From: Epichloe hybrida
Taxonomy: Eukaryota; Ascomycota; Sordariomycetes; Hypocreales; Clavicipitaceae
Length of the DNA: 64,000 bases
Assembly: GCA_019022495.1 (NCBI GenBank)
Contig: JAFEKR010000001.1
Span: forward strand, 5,084,001 to 5,148,000
Reading direction: 5' to 3'
Shown: in pieces, positions 22,808 to 34,302 of the stretch
Position numbering within the stretch: the stretch's first letter is position 1
Layout: each line of letters begins with the position of its first letter
Made by a program: the position numbers and the translations under genes
Notes under the pieces: model-generated
The model's input: only the letters and a program-made list of their open reading frames with translations
Database searches by the model: none
Told to the model about the DNA's origin: nothing

Positions 22808-23343
22808 TATGCTGATCTGCGACGTCTGCCGATGTGTAGTGCGAAGGGAATAATGACACAGACTGGACAATGGTGAAGGCAGGAGTCGAGGTCCAGCTCC
22901 ATCACGTGGGGCTCATCAACTGGATGGATTGTGGTCATGGATTGTGGTCTGGTCTCACGCGTTGACGCCTTGCCAATTGGGCAAGCTGTGGTGTGGCAGC
23001 CTGGCATCCCAAAGCTCCATTATTAGCGCGCCTGCTCGGGTCCAACCCAGCTTGGCGCGTGGAGCTGGAGCACCATCACCACAAAAAAAAGCTCCCAGCC
23101 GTCATTCGTCTCGCGCAAGCTTTTCTTTGCGTCGACGATTGATCTTCAACCACATCAGCTTGTATCTCACTTGTATCTCACAGAAGTGGTTTCAGTCCCA
23201 GAGGACACCGACATTCGCCTTTTATTCTCTGTGGCGTGGTGGATATTTCTAGTTCTTTCGGGAGCACAGCGATACCCTTTTCTCAGTCTCTCCACCAAGG
23301 TAACCACTACGGCACACAGCCAGCTTCCCGTCGTGAAGCCACC
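22808..23343. promoter_or_regulatory. Shared divergent promoter, Laa2-like / nsp1
   Basis: This 536-bp interval separates two outward-facing start codons. The nsp1 side has a CT-rich leader and a GCCACCATG start context. No other gene is seen. Confidence 0.5.
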
Positions 23344-25538
23344 ATGTCCTTCACCTTTGGAACTCCTAGCTCGTCGAGCGCTCCTCCGAATAATGCGACG
23401 AGTACGGCGCCCGCATCGGGCGGTCTCTTCGGCGGCGGCTCTGGAGGCACTCCATCTTTTTCGTTTGGTACAGTAGGTGGTAGCTCTGGTGACAGCGCCA
23501 CTCCATCGAACAGTGGCGGCACTCTCTTCAGCCAGAAGCCAGCAGGGGACGCGCAGAAACCATCAGGAAATCCTTTCGGCGCCACTGCTTCTTCTGCAAA
23601 CACAGGTTCAAATCCTACCTCGGGGGCTGGACTCTTTGGAGGCACCTCGACAACTCCATCCTCTACAGGCCTCTTCGGGGCCAAGAACACATCCGCTACT
23701 TCGACATCAGCAACTCCTCTTCCCGGTGGACTTTTTGGAGGCACCAGCACAACTCCTGCTTCGGGAGGTTTGTTCAGTGGCCCTGCTTCTACAGCTGCCA
23801 AACCTGCTCCGGGTGGCCTATTCGGAGGTGGTCAATCTTCTTCAAGTCCCTCACTTTTTGGCGCTCAGAGTAGCGCTTCACAGTCACAAAGCACAACAGC
23901 AACGGCCGCGCCATCATCTGGCCCCTTTGCGAACAATGGAAAATCTTTATTCGGAAACTCGAACACTGCTACTGCAGCCACTCCAGCCAAGCCTCACTTA
24001 TCTCTGCCGTCGACTACTCCCGCGGGAGCTCCTCCAGCCGATACATCTAAACCTGCGTCTACAACTGGGGCCTCTGCTGGCGGGCTCTTTGGTGGAGCGG
24101 CAGCTAAGCCAGCTACTTCAGGCACGTCTACCTCTGCCGCTCCAGCAACTTCTGGTCCTTTCGGTGGTGCTCAAGCTAGTACTGGCTCCTCTGCAGGCGG
24201 TCTGTTCGGAAATAAGCCTGCGTCGACGTCTGGGGCATCTGCTGGGAGTTTATTTGGAGGAGCCAGCGGCACCACAGCTGCCGCAGGCTCCGCGGGTTCA
24301 TTGTTTGGCGCGAAGCCTGCCGCCAGCAACACATCTGGAGCTATGGGTTCAGCTTCAACGACAACCAGCGGTCTGTTTGGCGGCAATGCCAGCTCTGCCG
24401 CCGCCGCTCCTAACACGACAACGAGCGCCTCCTCTGGTGGCCTGTTTGGCAACAAGCCCGCTGTGTCAACAGCCTCTGCCACAGTCCCGTCCACCACGTC
24501 CACTACAGGTGGTCTCTTTGGCGGCAACAAGTCATCCACAGCTGCGACCGGCGCAGCATCAAAGCCGGCATCGTCTCTATTTGGAGGCGGCGCAGCTGCA
24601 TCAACCACCGCGCAGCCTCCAGCGACCACCGCCTCATCGACCAGCACAACGCCTGCTGTGTCCGCCTCTACAGCTGGTGGACTTATCGGAGCCCAGCCTA
24701 CCACAGACGCTGCAAGCAAGGTCGGGAACCAAAGTAAAGAGGGATCCAAGCCAATGACTCAGATTGGCGCTATAGGCGCCTTGGGAGCCTCCACGACGGG
24801 ACCTACTTCGCAAATGGCCAGGCTTAAGAACAAAACCATGGAAGACATCGTGACAAGATGGGCCTCTGACCTGACCAAGTATCAGAAGGAATTTAAGGAG
24901 CAAGCCACCGCGGTATCCAACTGGGATCGCAGTTTGGTCGACAATGGAGAGAAGATTCAAAAGCTATATCTTGATACTTTCGAGGCTGAACGCGCCAGCC
25001 ACGAAATCGAACGCCAGCTTGCTGCTGTGGAGAGCCAGCAAGAAGAGCTCGAGGCTTGGTTGAACCGCTATGAATCAGAAGTGCAAGATATGTTCGCCAA
25101 GCAGATTGGTCCGGGAGAGCAACTCGCCGGTCCGGATCAGGAGCGTGAGCGCACATACAAGCTGGCCGAAAAGCTGACGCAACAACTGGATGAGAAGTCT
25201 CGAGACCTTTCCAAGATGGTCAAGGAGATTAATGATATTTCTGGAACCTTGAGTAAAGGAGCCAAGGCTGAAGACCCTGTACGTTCCCTGGCGCGCATCC
25301 TTTATTCCCCTCTTCTCATAGTATGCGCTCGCTAACATTTGCGCCACAGCTGAGCCAAATTGTGCGTGTTCTCAACAGCCATCTAACGCAGCTACAATGG
25401 ATCGACACGAATGCCTCGGCGCTCCAGGCCAAGGTGACGGCCGCACAAAAGTCTAGCAGCTCCCTCAGCAGTCACTATGCCGGGCCAGAGAGTGATGCTG
25501 CCGAAGGCTTTTACCGTTCATACTATGGTCGACGATAG
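23344..25538 (+). CDS. nsp1: FG-repeat nucleoporin Nsp1/Nup62
   Basis: Central-channel nucleoporin that forms part of the permeability barrier and anchors the Nup62-58-54 and Nup82 subcomplexes. Exons 23344-25278 and 25350-25538 give 707 residues. The start context is GCCACCATG. Residues 1 to about 480 are Ser/Thr/Ala-rich with many GLFGG and FGxx repeats. The GLFG-type spacing is more common here than the FSFG repeats of yeast Nsp1. From about residue 510 (MARLKNKTMEDIVTRW) comes the Nsp1_C helical domain. Long heptad-rich segments follow, then the second exon, which begins LSQIVRVLNSHLTQLQWID, and the tail FYRSYYGRR. The 71-bp intron interrupts the last coiled coil. The alternative-frame ORFs here reflect the repetitive composition. 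Confidence 0.95.
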
Positions 25539-25915
25539 TCTGCGTGCATGGGGCTGGTCCATTCCTTGAGGTTGGTTTATCGGAGGGGGGTTTTTTTTTT
25601 TTTGGCTTTTTTTGGGCACGCTATCAGGACAGATGACATCTGAAGGAAAAGTTCACATGTGTTGGTAAGAGGAGATTATACAGATACGGAGCTGGAAATG
25701 TTACACGAGAAGTAAGACGAGTAGATATTTGTACACTAGCTTAGATGGTGACAAAACAAAGCAAACAAAGTTTCATTGTCGAGCAAGTTTATTGTTCCTT
25801 GGTTCTCATGGTCAATCTTGTTCCTCCAAGCTCTTGATTTATGTTCGAGCCACAGCCGCCATCGTCACGTCTAGAGCTTCTGGAAAATGCGCTCAGGTTA
25901 TCCGGGGACCCAAGC
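25539..25915. other. Convergent 3' spacer
   Basis: 3' regions of nsp1 and the ATPase-inhibitor gene. It includes a T run near 25590-25602. Confidence 0.6.
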
Positions 25916-26437
25916 TTAGTTCTTCTCGCCGCCCTGGTCCTTGGTGATTTCCTCACTGGGAAGATGATGTGTCAGCTTTCATTGCAGAACCCATTCACAA
26001 GCCATTCACAAGCCAGGGGTTATGAATGGACGTCGGACTCACATGTGGTCAGAGAGGCGCTGAAGGTGCTGCTGCTGCTCCTCAAGCTTCTTCTTGAGCT
26101 CCTGGAGCTTCTCCCTCTCGCGCTGACGAATAGCCATGTCCTCGCTGGCGCGTTCACGGCGCTGGAAGGCGTCGCTGTGTCGGGGAAATTCCGGTCAGTC
26201 ATCGATATCGCACTTGAACCGACTGATACCAGGGCGTCGGGGCTGTCTATGATCGTCTTTGCACCCCGAAAACACATCTCATCGTACTCTTTTCGGAGGC
26301 GGGAACGCAACTCACCCTTGGCCACCAGTCTTGGGGGGAGCACCGGTATCACCTGCGGCCATGGCCCGAGCAGTGGTGGTGAAGGTGGCTCGGAGGGGAC
26401 GGAAAGCAGCCGTCTTGAGGAAGGTTGTGCGGAGCAT
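25916..26437 (-). CDS. inh1: Mitochondrial F1Fo-ATPase inhibitor (IF1 family)
   Basis: Binds the F1 sector at low pH or on de-energisation to stop ATP hydrolysis. Exons 26437-26316, 26174-26043 and 25955-25916 give 97 residues. The N-terminal 25 or so residues (MLRTTFLKTAAFRPLRATFTT) are an Arg-rich amphipathic matrix-targeting sequence. The inhibitory segment is GDAFQRRERASEDMAIRQRE, followed by a strongly helical coiled-coil stretch rich in Lys, Glu, Gln and Leu. The last exon supplies EEITKDQGGEKN. All splice phases agree (GG/C, AT/T). The second intron is short and its donor overlaps the codon for the last Ile. Identity is clear from the IF1 core and the presequence. Confidence 0.93.
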
Positions 26438-28230
26438 GTTGGGCAATTGGGAATGTTTGGTGTGGTGGGAGTAAGGGAAAAGAGGGAGAATATCGTGGTG
26501 TGGTTTGTGTATGTATTTGGCATTATGACGTGCGGGCACCCGGGGTAGGCGGGTACTCCGTACATAATAGATAATAGGCGGCATACATACGGATCCGTAG
26601 ACGGGTGCTGAGGCAGCTACTGCCCTACATACGGGGGGAGCTGGCTGGGTGGTCTGACCTTGGTGGTCTGACCCGCTGGTACTTTGTACTTGCATACATA
26701 ATTAAGAGAAATTGTTGAAAAACGGCGATGTTTTCTGTGCGCCCCGCACACAACGGAAGCGAGTGTCTACAAAATGTGAGCAAAGAACAAATGAACAATA
26801 TCACTTGTTGTAAAGCAAAAAAGTGAAGGGTGAGTCAATTGCTTGGCCCCAGTAGTATTATCGGTTTCGTTTCCCAGTTCATGTTCAGCCAATTGATCAA
26901 CGGCGCTGGAGCGTACCAGAAAGCTATCGGGTAGCAACTACGGAGTACATGTGCTAAAATCGGCACCAACGACATTGACCTGGCGCCACTGGAGGCAGAC
27001 AGCACTGTACATACATGCGCGGAGTGTGCGGAGTGAGAGTGAGGTCATGGACAAACAAGTAGACAGTACTTATCAAGTGGTCGCTTTTGGCGCAAGTTTC
27101 ATGTCTAACTGCACAGCAACAGGAAGTAGACTGTACTGCCCCACAGAGTGATGCACTTACACCTGTCACTGTACCTACGGAGTACAGGTGCCCAATTATG
27201 ACAGGAGCCTCAGCGTGATACAGTTGAGATTACGCTGAGAGCCTCCCTGTTCCACCGGTGGACTTGTTGTGGAGCAGCTGGCGATAACTTGACAGGAGAG
27301 CGGGGGGGCAGCAGTGGCAGTGAGCACAGCCTGGTGTCCTGGTGGTGGACCTGGTGGTGGACCTGGTGGTGCCCTGCTGCCTCGTTCCGGCCTCCGCCTC
27401 CGTCCCTCTCCATTTCCATCCTATCCCACGCTTTTCGCTCATCAGCCTTTCAATTTCAAACTTCCCAACAAACAACCACCACAACCGTCCTTTGCGCCAA
27501 CGCATCTGTCGTTCACATAATCGTAGTCCTCAGCTTCGTCCCGCTGAATTACTTTTCGAAACCAACTTCAATCTTCTTTCGGTATGTACTTTGCCCAGTT
27601 CCTGATGCCGTGCTGTCCCCGTCTGCTGCTTTCGTGGCTCTATTGCGTCGCGCCCCTCCCTCCCTCTCTCTGTCGTCATGGTGTCTCCTCCCGCCTCGTC
27701 TGGGTGAAGATGATGATTCGACATCACCCACCAGGCCGCCGTGCTGGTCTGGTCAAAGCATTGCCGTCAGCACTATGTACATCATCACTACACGACAACC
27801 TCGAATACGCGGGCTTGCAATAAGTGCAGGGGCCTGAGACGCACGATTGGTGACGCAGACCACGCAGGCCTCTCCACGGCTTCGACTTGGCCGTTGACGA
27901 ACCCCACCAAGACGAGAAAGGCTGATGGAGGCGGGGACGCGAGGTTGTATCCGACTTCCTGTGACCCTGACTCCGCGAGGTTCCCGCTTGTTCTTGCAGT
28001 TTATGCAGACTCGCCTTGTCTTTGTGAGGTTCGGTAACTGCAGGTTGCGACCAGAACAAGGCCGCTGACCGCTTTCCTGCCCCAAAAAAAAACCGTCTAG
28101 GCTATGGACACGGTGTGGTCTAAAGGGGCCACGCAAACTCAAAACACCAATGTCTCTTTGCGAAACGCTACCACAAAAAAGCTCGCGCTAACATGCCATC
28201 GTGCCCCCAACAGTCTAAAACATCATCAAA
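26438..28230. other. Spacer and 14-3-3 leader
   Basis: Intergenic DNA with TACTCCGTAC/TACGGAGTAC copies at 26553, 26939 and 27176 and a palindrome TACGGATCCGTA at 26588-26599. A 12-bp CCTGGTGGTGGA tandem starts at 27338. A plausible 632-bp leader intron of the 14-3-3 gene runs from GTATGT at 27582 to CAG at 28213. No other gene is supported. Confidence 0.45.
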
Positions 28231-29343
28231 ATGGGTCACGAAGATGCCGTCTACCTGGCCAAGCTTGCCGAGCAGGCTGAGCGATACGAAGGTACGTTAC
28301 ACCCTCTGAACTGGCCATGACTTGATTTTGAAGGAAAACCCATCCGGCGCTAACGTTCCGCGCTCGTGCAGAGATGGTCGACAACATGAAGATTGTCGCC
28401 TCTGAGGATCGCGACCTGACCGTCGAGGAGCGCAACCTCTTGTCCGTTGCCTACAAGAACGTCATTGGCGCGCGCCGTGCCTCGTGGAGAATAGTCACTT
28501 CAATTGAGCAAAAGGAGGAGTCTAAGGGCAACTCGTCCCAGGTCACTCTCATTAAGGAATACCGACAAAAGATTGAGGCCGAGCTCGCCAAGATTTGCGA
28601 GGATATTCTCGAAGTCCTTGACAAGCACCTTATTCCTTCTGCCAAGTCTGGCGAGTCCAAGGTGTTCTATCACAAAATGTACGCGTACTCCCACTTCTGT
28701 CCACAAGGTTTATCAACACTATCAACCGTAGACAGACACTGATGATTTATTTCTAGGAAGGGTGACTACCACCGCTATCTGGCCGAGTTCGCCATCGGTG
28801 ACCGCCGCAAGGACTCCGCCGACCAGTCCCTTGAAGCTTACAAGGCTGCCACCGAGGTTGCCCAGACTGAGCTTCCTCCTACCCACCCTATCCGCCTGGG
28901 TCTTGCCCTTAACTTCTCCGTCTTCTATTACGAGATTTTGAATGCCCCCGACCAGGCCTGTCACCTGGCTAAGCAGGCTTTTGATGACGCCATCGCTGGT
29001 ATGACCTGTCGCAATTCGCTACCATTTGTCGCCTCCACCCTCATTTCCGAATGATAAGGCTAACTCTTGTACCACAGAGCTTGACACTTTGAGCGAGGAG
29101 AGCTACAAGGACTCTACTCTCATCATGCAGCTCCTGCGTGACAACCTGGTACGTCCCTCAAACGATGCAGCCGCACCGGGAGCGAACTCGCACTAACATG
29201 GGTTGACCTAGACTCTGTGGACTTCATCCGAGGCTGAGACTGGTGCCGCTGGCCAGGCTGATGCTCCTGCCAAGGAGGAGACCGCTGCCGCCGCTGAGCC
29301 TGCTGCCACCTCCACCACTGAGGAGACTAAGGCTACTGAGTAA
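28231..29343 (+). CDS. 14-3-3 protein
   Basis: Dimeric adaptor that binds phosphoserine/phosphothreonine motifs and regulates growth, polarity and nutrient signalling. Exons 28231-28291, 28372-28678, 28757-28998, 29078-29148 and 29212-29343 give 270 residues, with all phases matching. Signature segments are [20 protein letters not shown] (14-3-3 signature 1) and the second signature region ending DNLTLWTS. The C-terminal 40 residues after TLWTSSEAE are an acidic Ala/Glu-rich tail, the variable part of the family. A stop codon merges directly into a run of A (29342-29357). The first introns sit at positions conserved among filamentous fungi, as far as I recall. Confidence 0.97.
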
Positions 29344-29795
29344 AAAAAAAAAAAAAAACTAAAAAAACTGGATAAATATGCTGCCAAGATATATGCTTTG
29401 ATCACCATGGTATCGGGCGGGCTGGTGTCTACGGAGTGGACGGAAGACTTGTGTTTTATTTTTGATCAAGTGCCTCGGCATCTTTTAGGGAAATGCGCGT
29501 ATACAATGGATGGAGACGTCGATCTCTGCTCCTACTGTCCTGCGGACTGGCACGTGGTTCTATGAGAGAGCATTTGTTTTGGAAGTTCTGCTTTTAGACT
29601 ATCATGCGAGAGGCCGTCTGGACAAATAAAAAATACTAAAATTGCCTCAACTGAGTATTAGGTTGGCTTGGAATATTTTATTCCCTGCGATTCTGTTTGA
29701 GCGGTTGCCCAGCTTGTCGATGCCTATTGCATGGAGTGTTGATCTGATTAATGACACGCACCACTGAAACTCGCCAGCATTTTTGCCAACGTTTG
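29344..29795. other. Convergent 3' spacer
   Basis: 3' regions of the 14-3-3 and dph4 genes. No further gene is seen. Confidence 0.6.
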
Positions 29796-30368
29796 TCAAC
29801 TTTTGTTAATTATGCTCTCCTTGGATGCTGGATCGACATCATCTAAAACCGCAAAGTGAACTCGTAACCAAAGACTGCAATCCTGACATCCTACCAACAA
29901 CACACCCTCATCCTCCACTTCCACCAGGTCGTCCTCGCCAAACAAGTAGCCCCGGTCGTTCCCGCATCGACAAGACCTGTGCCACCGCTCCATCTCCTCA
30001 TCGAAAGGGAGGTCATCCAAATCGACGTTTTCTACGCCGGTTTGGAATTTTGGCGTCGCCGATCCAGCAAGCGCTTGTGATTGGCGAAGACTCGCATCAT
30101 ATTCTATGCGTTGGCCAGGGGAGGACAGAACAGCGAATGCTGTGGCAATTTGATCAACGGTGTATGTCTTGGAGCCGGATATTGAATCCGAGGCTGTACA
30201 TGATGGAATAGACGAAGAGGAAGAAGATGGTTGTTTATCGGGATGATGGCGTAGGAGGGCCCCGTGATACGCCTTCTTCAAAAGCGTGGAGGGGTCTTGG
30301 CGGGATTCGCTGAGGATCGAAGGGGTGAGACCAAGAATTTCATAATGCGTGGGATCTGTGGCGTTCAT
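29796..30368 (-). CDS. dph4: Diphthamide biosynthesis protein Dph4 (J-domain, CSL zinc finger)
   Basis: Co-chaperone/electron-transfer partner in the first step of diphthamide synthesis on eEF2. Single exon of 190 residues from the ATG at 30368; the longer frame upstream has no ATG. The J-domain spans roughly residues 8-90: HYEILGL, then LLRHHPDKQ with the HPD motif, a Ser/Thr-rich insertion, and VDQIATAFAVLSSPGQRIEYD. The C-terminal CSL-type zinc finger shows CRCG and CQDCS with intervening hydrophobic and acidic residues, the combination that separates Dph4 from ordinary J-proteins. Confidence 0.9.
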   Translation of the reverse strand: MNATDPTHYEILGLTPSILSESRQDPSTLLKKAYHGALLRHHPDKQPSSSSSSIPSCTASDSISGSKTYTVDQIATAFAVLSSPGQRIEYDASLRQSQALAGSATPKFQTGVENVDLDDLPFDEEMERWHRSCRCGNDRGYLFGEDDLVEVEDEGVLLVGCQDCSLWLRVHFAVLDDVDPASKESIINKS

Positions 30369-30816
30369 GATTGGGAGAGCCACGGTGGCCCCGGGGCGGC
30401 AGTATGGGATCCCGGTTCGACAATACACTGGCAGTCATTTAACTATAGAGTACGGAGTATTGGGATGGCGATATGGAGGAACTTGGGGAGTATTTCCAGT
30501 TCAACATCACGTGATTATGTGCAGGTTTTGGGTAGTTTCAAGATGTTGGAAATTGGGGGCGCGCCATATTTTGACGGCGTTATTGGAGAAAGGTGGGGGA
30601 CGTCACGTTGCTGATGCTTGCGAGATTCTTATTTTGTGTCGGAGAGACGAGTTTCCTCAGTTCATGGGAGGCTTTCGTCCGGCGGAGATCAAATCACGAG
30701 GGGTAATTCTCCCCAACTTCGGCCTTTGGGAAGGGAGTACGAAACTGGTGCTATTTCCCCTGGTAATGCGTAGATATACATGAAATATACAAGACGGCTC
30801 CTTGCAATGGAATCAT
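30369..30816. other. dph4 promoter / mL59 3' spacer
   Basis: No gene is seen. A TACGGAGTAT word lies at 30451-30460. Confidence 0.5.
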
Positions 30817-31524
30817 TTATTTGGGCCATTTGGTCCAGTTTCGCTTTCCGACCTATTCCATTTCATTAGTAGGCGGCCGATACATTTGCGCGTAACTAGG
30901 CTCAGAAGAAAGAAGAGGTTGGGGGAGGGGGGGAGTTAATCAAAGAAAAAAACTCACTCTCTTCCAGGCCTTGATTAGCTTTGGCATCTCCATCATGGCT
31001 TTCCTTCTCTGTTCCATCCTGTACGCCGAGTGTGTTAGTTTTTTTTTTTTTTGCTGAATTTTGCCACGGAGGATTCAGTCCCGACGGACGACGCATGGGT
31101 CGTGTCGCGGACAGATGATGACGAATCGAGACGGGTCGACGTACTTTGCAATCATGTGTCGCTCGTGGATGTGTCCCTTTACTTTTTGTCCTACACCGGT
31201 GCCCTTTACTCTCAAGCCGTGCTCTACGCGGTACGCCAGGCGATACTCTGTTCCCTTTGTGGTTTCCGGCAGGAGCTCCTCGACGCCGTGCTCGCGCGCC
31301 ATCTGGACCAGCTGCGCCTGTCGTCGGGAAGAGTACACGGGGTCTTGCCACTTGCCTGTGGCGGGGTGTTTGTAGAATCGAAACGGATCCGGACGCTGCT
31401 CCTGAAAATGCGTCGGGGCAGCGGCCATGGTCTGAAGAGATGCTGGCGGCCATCGTGCGAAGAATCGCTGCAGCGGCTCTGGCAGCGTCTTGGCCAGCTG
31501 CGCGTACTTGGATGCTGAGGCCAT
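30817..31524 (-). CDS. mrpl25: Mitochondrial large-subunit ribosomal protein mL59 (MRPL25)
   Basis: Fungus-specific component of the 54S mitoribosomal subunit. Exons 31524-31145, 31018-30958 and 30852-30817 give 158 residues. The ATG at 31524 starts MASASKYAQLAKTLP; an upstream in-frame ATG at 31629 would add 35 residues lacking family character. The core contains LQRFFARWPPAS and the RPDPFRFYKHPATGKWQDPVYS block. The second exon gives MEQRRKAMMEMPKLIKAWKR. The last, 12-codon exon gives GKRNWTKWPK, the expected basic end. Its intron has a TACTAAT branch 14 bp before the acceptor, which supports skipping the tempting earlier AGs. Confidence 0.85.
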
Positions 31525-31897
31525 GACGTACAGTCCCTTCGAGTGCGGGTGTGCCGAAAGATGAAGATCTGGGATTGACCTCGAGGAATTCAATTCGGGG
31601 TTTCGGGGTTGGTCGTCGAGGTCGAGCATCTGTCAAGGCTACGCTAACTTGAAGCTGGATATCTTGTCTTGGTGGCGTCTGCACAATTTGATTGGCCGGT
31701 TGCTGGATGCGACCTGGAGGAATCCACAGCCTTGCCAAGGCGGCGGACCTTGTTCCATTTCTCTTCAAACAAAATTCATCACTGTTTCAACAATAATAAG
31801 ACCAACAAGACTCTCACTCGGAATTTGCATTCGTCATCGAGGAAAATACTTCATTCTACATGGTCTAACAATATTTTGGAGTCACAACAGCACAATT
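31525..31897. promoter_or_regulatory. Shared divergent promoter, mL59 / prp28
   Basis: This 373-bp interval lies between outward-facing start codons. No other gene is seen. Confidence 0.5.
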
Positions 31898-34075
31898 ATG
31901 CCTCTTGACATAGAGGAGATCCTGCGGCAAAAAAAAGCAGCAGACGCTGCTGCCGCAAAGCCTCGCTTCATTCCCAAAGCTCAGCGCGAGCGCATAGCCG
32001 CCGAGAAGGTCAAACAGGAAGAAGAAGAGAAGAGGCGCAAAGCCGCCGAAGAAGCCCAGAAACGAAAAGAGGAGGAGAGGAGATGGGAATCGCGATCCAA
32101 CGGAGCATCTGCCAGAGGAACGTCGTCCGCCTCCACGAACGGATTTGCAAATGGCCCGGGCCAGTTGCCGCAGATTCCTACCGGCCCTCGTTCCATGAAT
32201 CGACCAAGGAGTGAGAAGAAGAGCGAGAAAACAAACGGCGAGAAGAGATCAGCAGAGGACATCGAAGCCTCGCTCTTGCGGTCGCGGTATCTGGGACCTC
32301 AAGTCAACGAGCAGTCTAGCTTCTCGGCAAAGAGGAAGCGCATGCGCACGACGGAAAAGAAGTTTAATTTTGAATGGGATCTTGAAGATGATACGTCCAG
32401 AGACAACGATCCCATATATGCGAACCAGAGCATTAACAGGGGACTCTCACTCGCCGGTGTCGGAGGCGAGTTCGACGATGATGCAGAGAGGCGAGCTCGG
32501 AAGCGCGCGAGGCTGATTGAAGAACGGGATGTCGAGAATGGCAGAGAGCGCGCAAAGGGCATCATGGAGGACTTTTATCGGGCAAGGGCCAAAGCCAGGG
32601 AGAGAGCTGAGAGGACGGGCCTTGGACGACACTGGTCCGAGAAGAGGCTCGAGGAGATGCGCGAGCGGGATTGGAGGATTTTCAAAGAGGACTTTGGTAT
32701 ATCCACCAAAGGAGGCGCCATCCCAGATCCCATGCGCAACTGGGAAGAGTCGGGACTCCCGTCACGGCTGCTCAACGTTGTGGACAGAGTCGGCTACAAG
32801 GAGCCCACGCCTATTCAGAGGGCCGCAATCCCCATCGCTCTGCAGGCGCGCGACCTCATCGGCGTTGCCGTCACCGGTTCCGGAAAAACGGCAGCCTTCC
32901 TGCTTCCACTTCTCGTCTACATATCTGATCTGCCTCCCCTCACCGAAATCAACAAAAACGATGGCCCTTACGGTCTCATCCTCGCACCAACTCGTGAACT
33001 GGTCCAGCAGATCGAAACGGAAGCCAGAAAATTCGCCGAACCGCTTGGATTCCGCTGTGTCAGCATCGTCGGTGGACACTCGCTCGAAGAGCAAGCCTTT
33101 GCGTTGCGAAACGGCGCGGAAATCATTGTCGCCACTCCCGGCCGTCTTGTGGATTGCATCGAGCGACGACTCCTCGTGCTCTCCCAATGCTGCTACGTCA
33201 TCATGGATGAAGCAGATCGCATGATTGATCTCGGATTCGAGGAATCCGTCAACAAGATCCTCGACGCACTGCCCGTCAGCAACGAGAAGCCCGATACGGA
33301 GGATGCAGAAAATGCGCAGCTCATGAAGAGACATCTTGGCGGGAGGGACAAGTATCGCCAGACCATGATGTACACAGCTACCATGCCTCCCATCGTCGAG
33401 AGAATCGCCAAGAAGTACCTCCGACGTCCGGCCACTGCAACGATAGGAAATGCCGGAGAAGCAGTCGAGACGGTCGAGCAGCGCGTCGAGTTCGTGTCTG
33501 GAGAGGACCGCAAGAAGAAGCGGCTGCAGGAGATCTTGTCCAAGAACGAGTTCGCGCCGCCGATTATTGTCTTTGTCAACATCAAGCGGAACTGCGATGC
33601 CGTGGCGCGAGATATCCGATCCATGGGCTGGTCAACCGTCACGTTGCATGGGTCCAAGACGCAGGAGCAGCGTGAGGCGGCTCTCGCGTCGGTGCGCTCG
33701 GGACAGACACAGGTTCTCGTGGCCACGGACCTGGCTGGTCGCGGTATTGATGTCCCTGATGTTTCCCTCGTGGTCAACTTCAACATGGCTACCAACATCG
33801 AGAGTTACACCCATCGTATTGGTCGTACGGGTCGTGCTGGCAAGAGTGGTGTGGCTATTACCTTTTTGGGCAGTGAGGATGCAGATGTTCTGTATGACCT
33901 GAGGCAGATGCTGAGCAAGAGTTCCATTTCCAAGGTCCCAGAGGAGTTGAAGAGACATGAGGCGGCACAGTCGAAACCTGTCAAGGGGGGAGGAGGCAGG
34001 AGAAATGACGAAGCGTCTGGTGGTGGCGGCGGTGGCGGTAGTGGTGGTGGCGGCGGCGGTAAAGGCGGGTGGTAA
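31898..34075 (+). CDS. prp28: Spliceosomal DEAD-box helicase Prp28
   Basis: Drives exchange of U1 for U6 at the 5' splice site during spliceosome activation. Single exon of 725 residues from the ATG at 31898 (MPLDIEEILRQKK). Residues 1-330 are a charged, Lys/Arg/Glu-rich N-terminal region with a coiled coil and RS-like stretches. The helicase core begins with the Q motif region PTPIQRAAIPIAL, then VTGSGKTAAF (I), PTRELVQQ (Ia), ATPGRLVDCIE (Ib), VIMDEADRM (II), TAT (III), VATDLAGRGIDV (V) and HRIGRTGRAGKSG (VI). The insertion between motifs II and III (DALPVSNEKPDTED) is typical of Prp28. A Gly-rich tail (SGGGGGGSGGGGGGKGGW region) is uncommon and low in complexity. Confidence 0.95.
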   Translation: MPLDIEEILRQKKAADAAAAKPRFIPKAQRERIAAEKVKQEEEEKRRKAAEEAQKRKEEERRWESRSNGASARGTSSASTNGFANGPGQLPQIPTGPRSMNRPRSEKKSEKTNGEKRSAEDIEASLLRSRYLGPQVNEQSSFSAKRKRMRTTEKKFNFEWDLEDDTSRDNDPIYANQSINRGLSLAGVGGEFDDDAERRARKRARLIEERDVENGRERAKGIMEDFYRARAKARERAERTGLGRHWSEKRLEEMRERDWRIFKEDFGISTKGGAIPDPMRNWEESGLPSRLLNVVDRVGYKEPTPIQRAAIPIALQARDLIGVAVTGSGKTAAFLLPLLVYISDLPPLTEINKNDGPYGLILAPTRELVQQIETEARKFAEPLGFRCVSIVGGHSLEEQAFALRNGAEIIVATPGRLVDCIERRLLVLSQCCYVIMDEADRMIDLGFEESVNKILDALPVSNEKPDTEDAENAQLMKRHLGGRDKYRQTMMYTATMPPIVERIAKKYLRRPATATIGNAGEAVETVEQRVEFVSGEDRKKKRLQEILSKNEFAPPIIVFVNIKRNCDAVARDIRSMGWSTVTLHGSKTQEQREAALASVRSGQTQVLVATDLAGRGIDVPDVSLVVNFNMATNIESYTHRIGRTGRAGKSGVAITFLGSEDADVLYDLRQMLSKSSISKVPEELKRHEAAQSKPVKGGGGRRNDEASGGGGGGGSGGGGGGKGGW

Positions 34076-34302
34076 TGAAACATAATGGTCCGTCCCGTCA
34101 GTAACTTATCAAAAGATGAAGATCTAGCGAGCCAAATTTGCTTTGATACACTTCCCTCTAGGTGAATGGTTTTCTCTTTTTTTGCCATGAAACCAAACGA
34201 TTTCTGACCATGGTAAACTACCATGTGAGCGGAATTACTACAGCAATCTCTTCTTTTAAATGTGTATTTTGAGCTTATCAATCTCCCCCTTAACAACATG
34301 CT

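Noticed and set aside
23477..24757. 426-codon alternative-frame ORF inside nsp1
   Set aside because: Repetitive Ser/Thr/Ala/Gly coding sequence gives long Leu/Arg/Gln-rich shadows in other frames. The FG-repeat frame with the Nsp1_C domain is clearly the real one.
4580..30000. A secondary-metabolite or defence gene cluster around the HET, APH and JmjC genes
   Set aside because: No PKS, NRPS, terpene cyclase, P450, transporter or cluster regulator is present; the neighbours are independent housekeeping genes.
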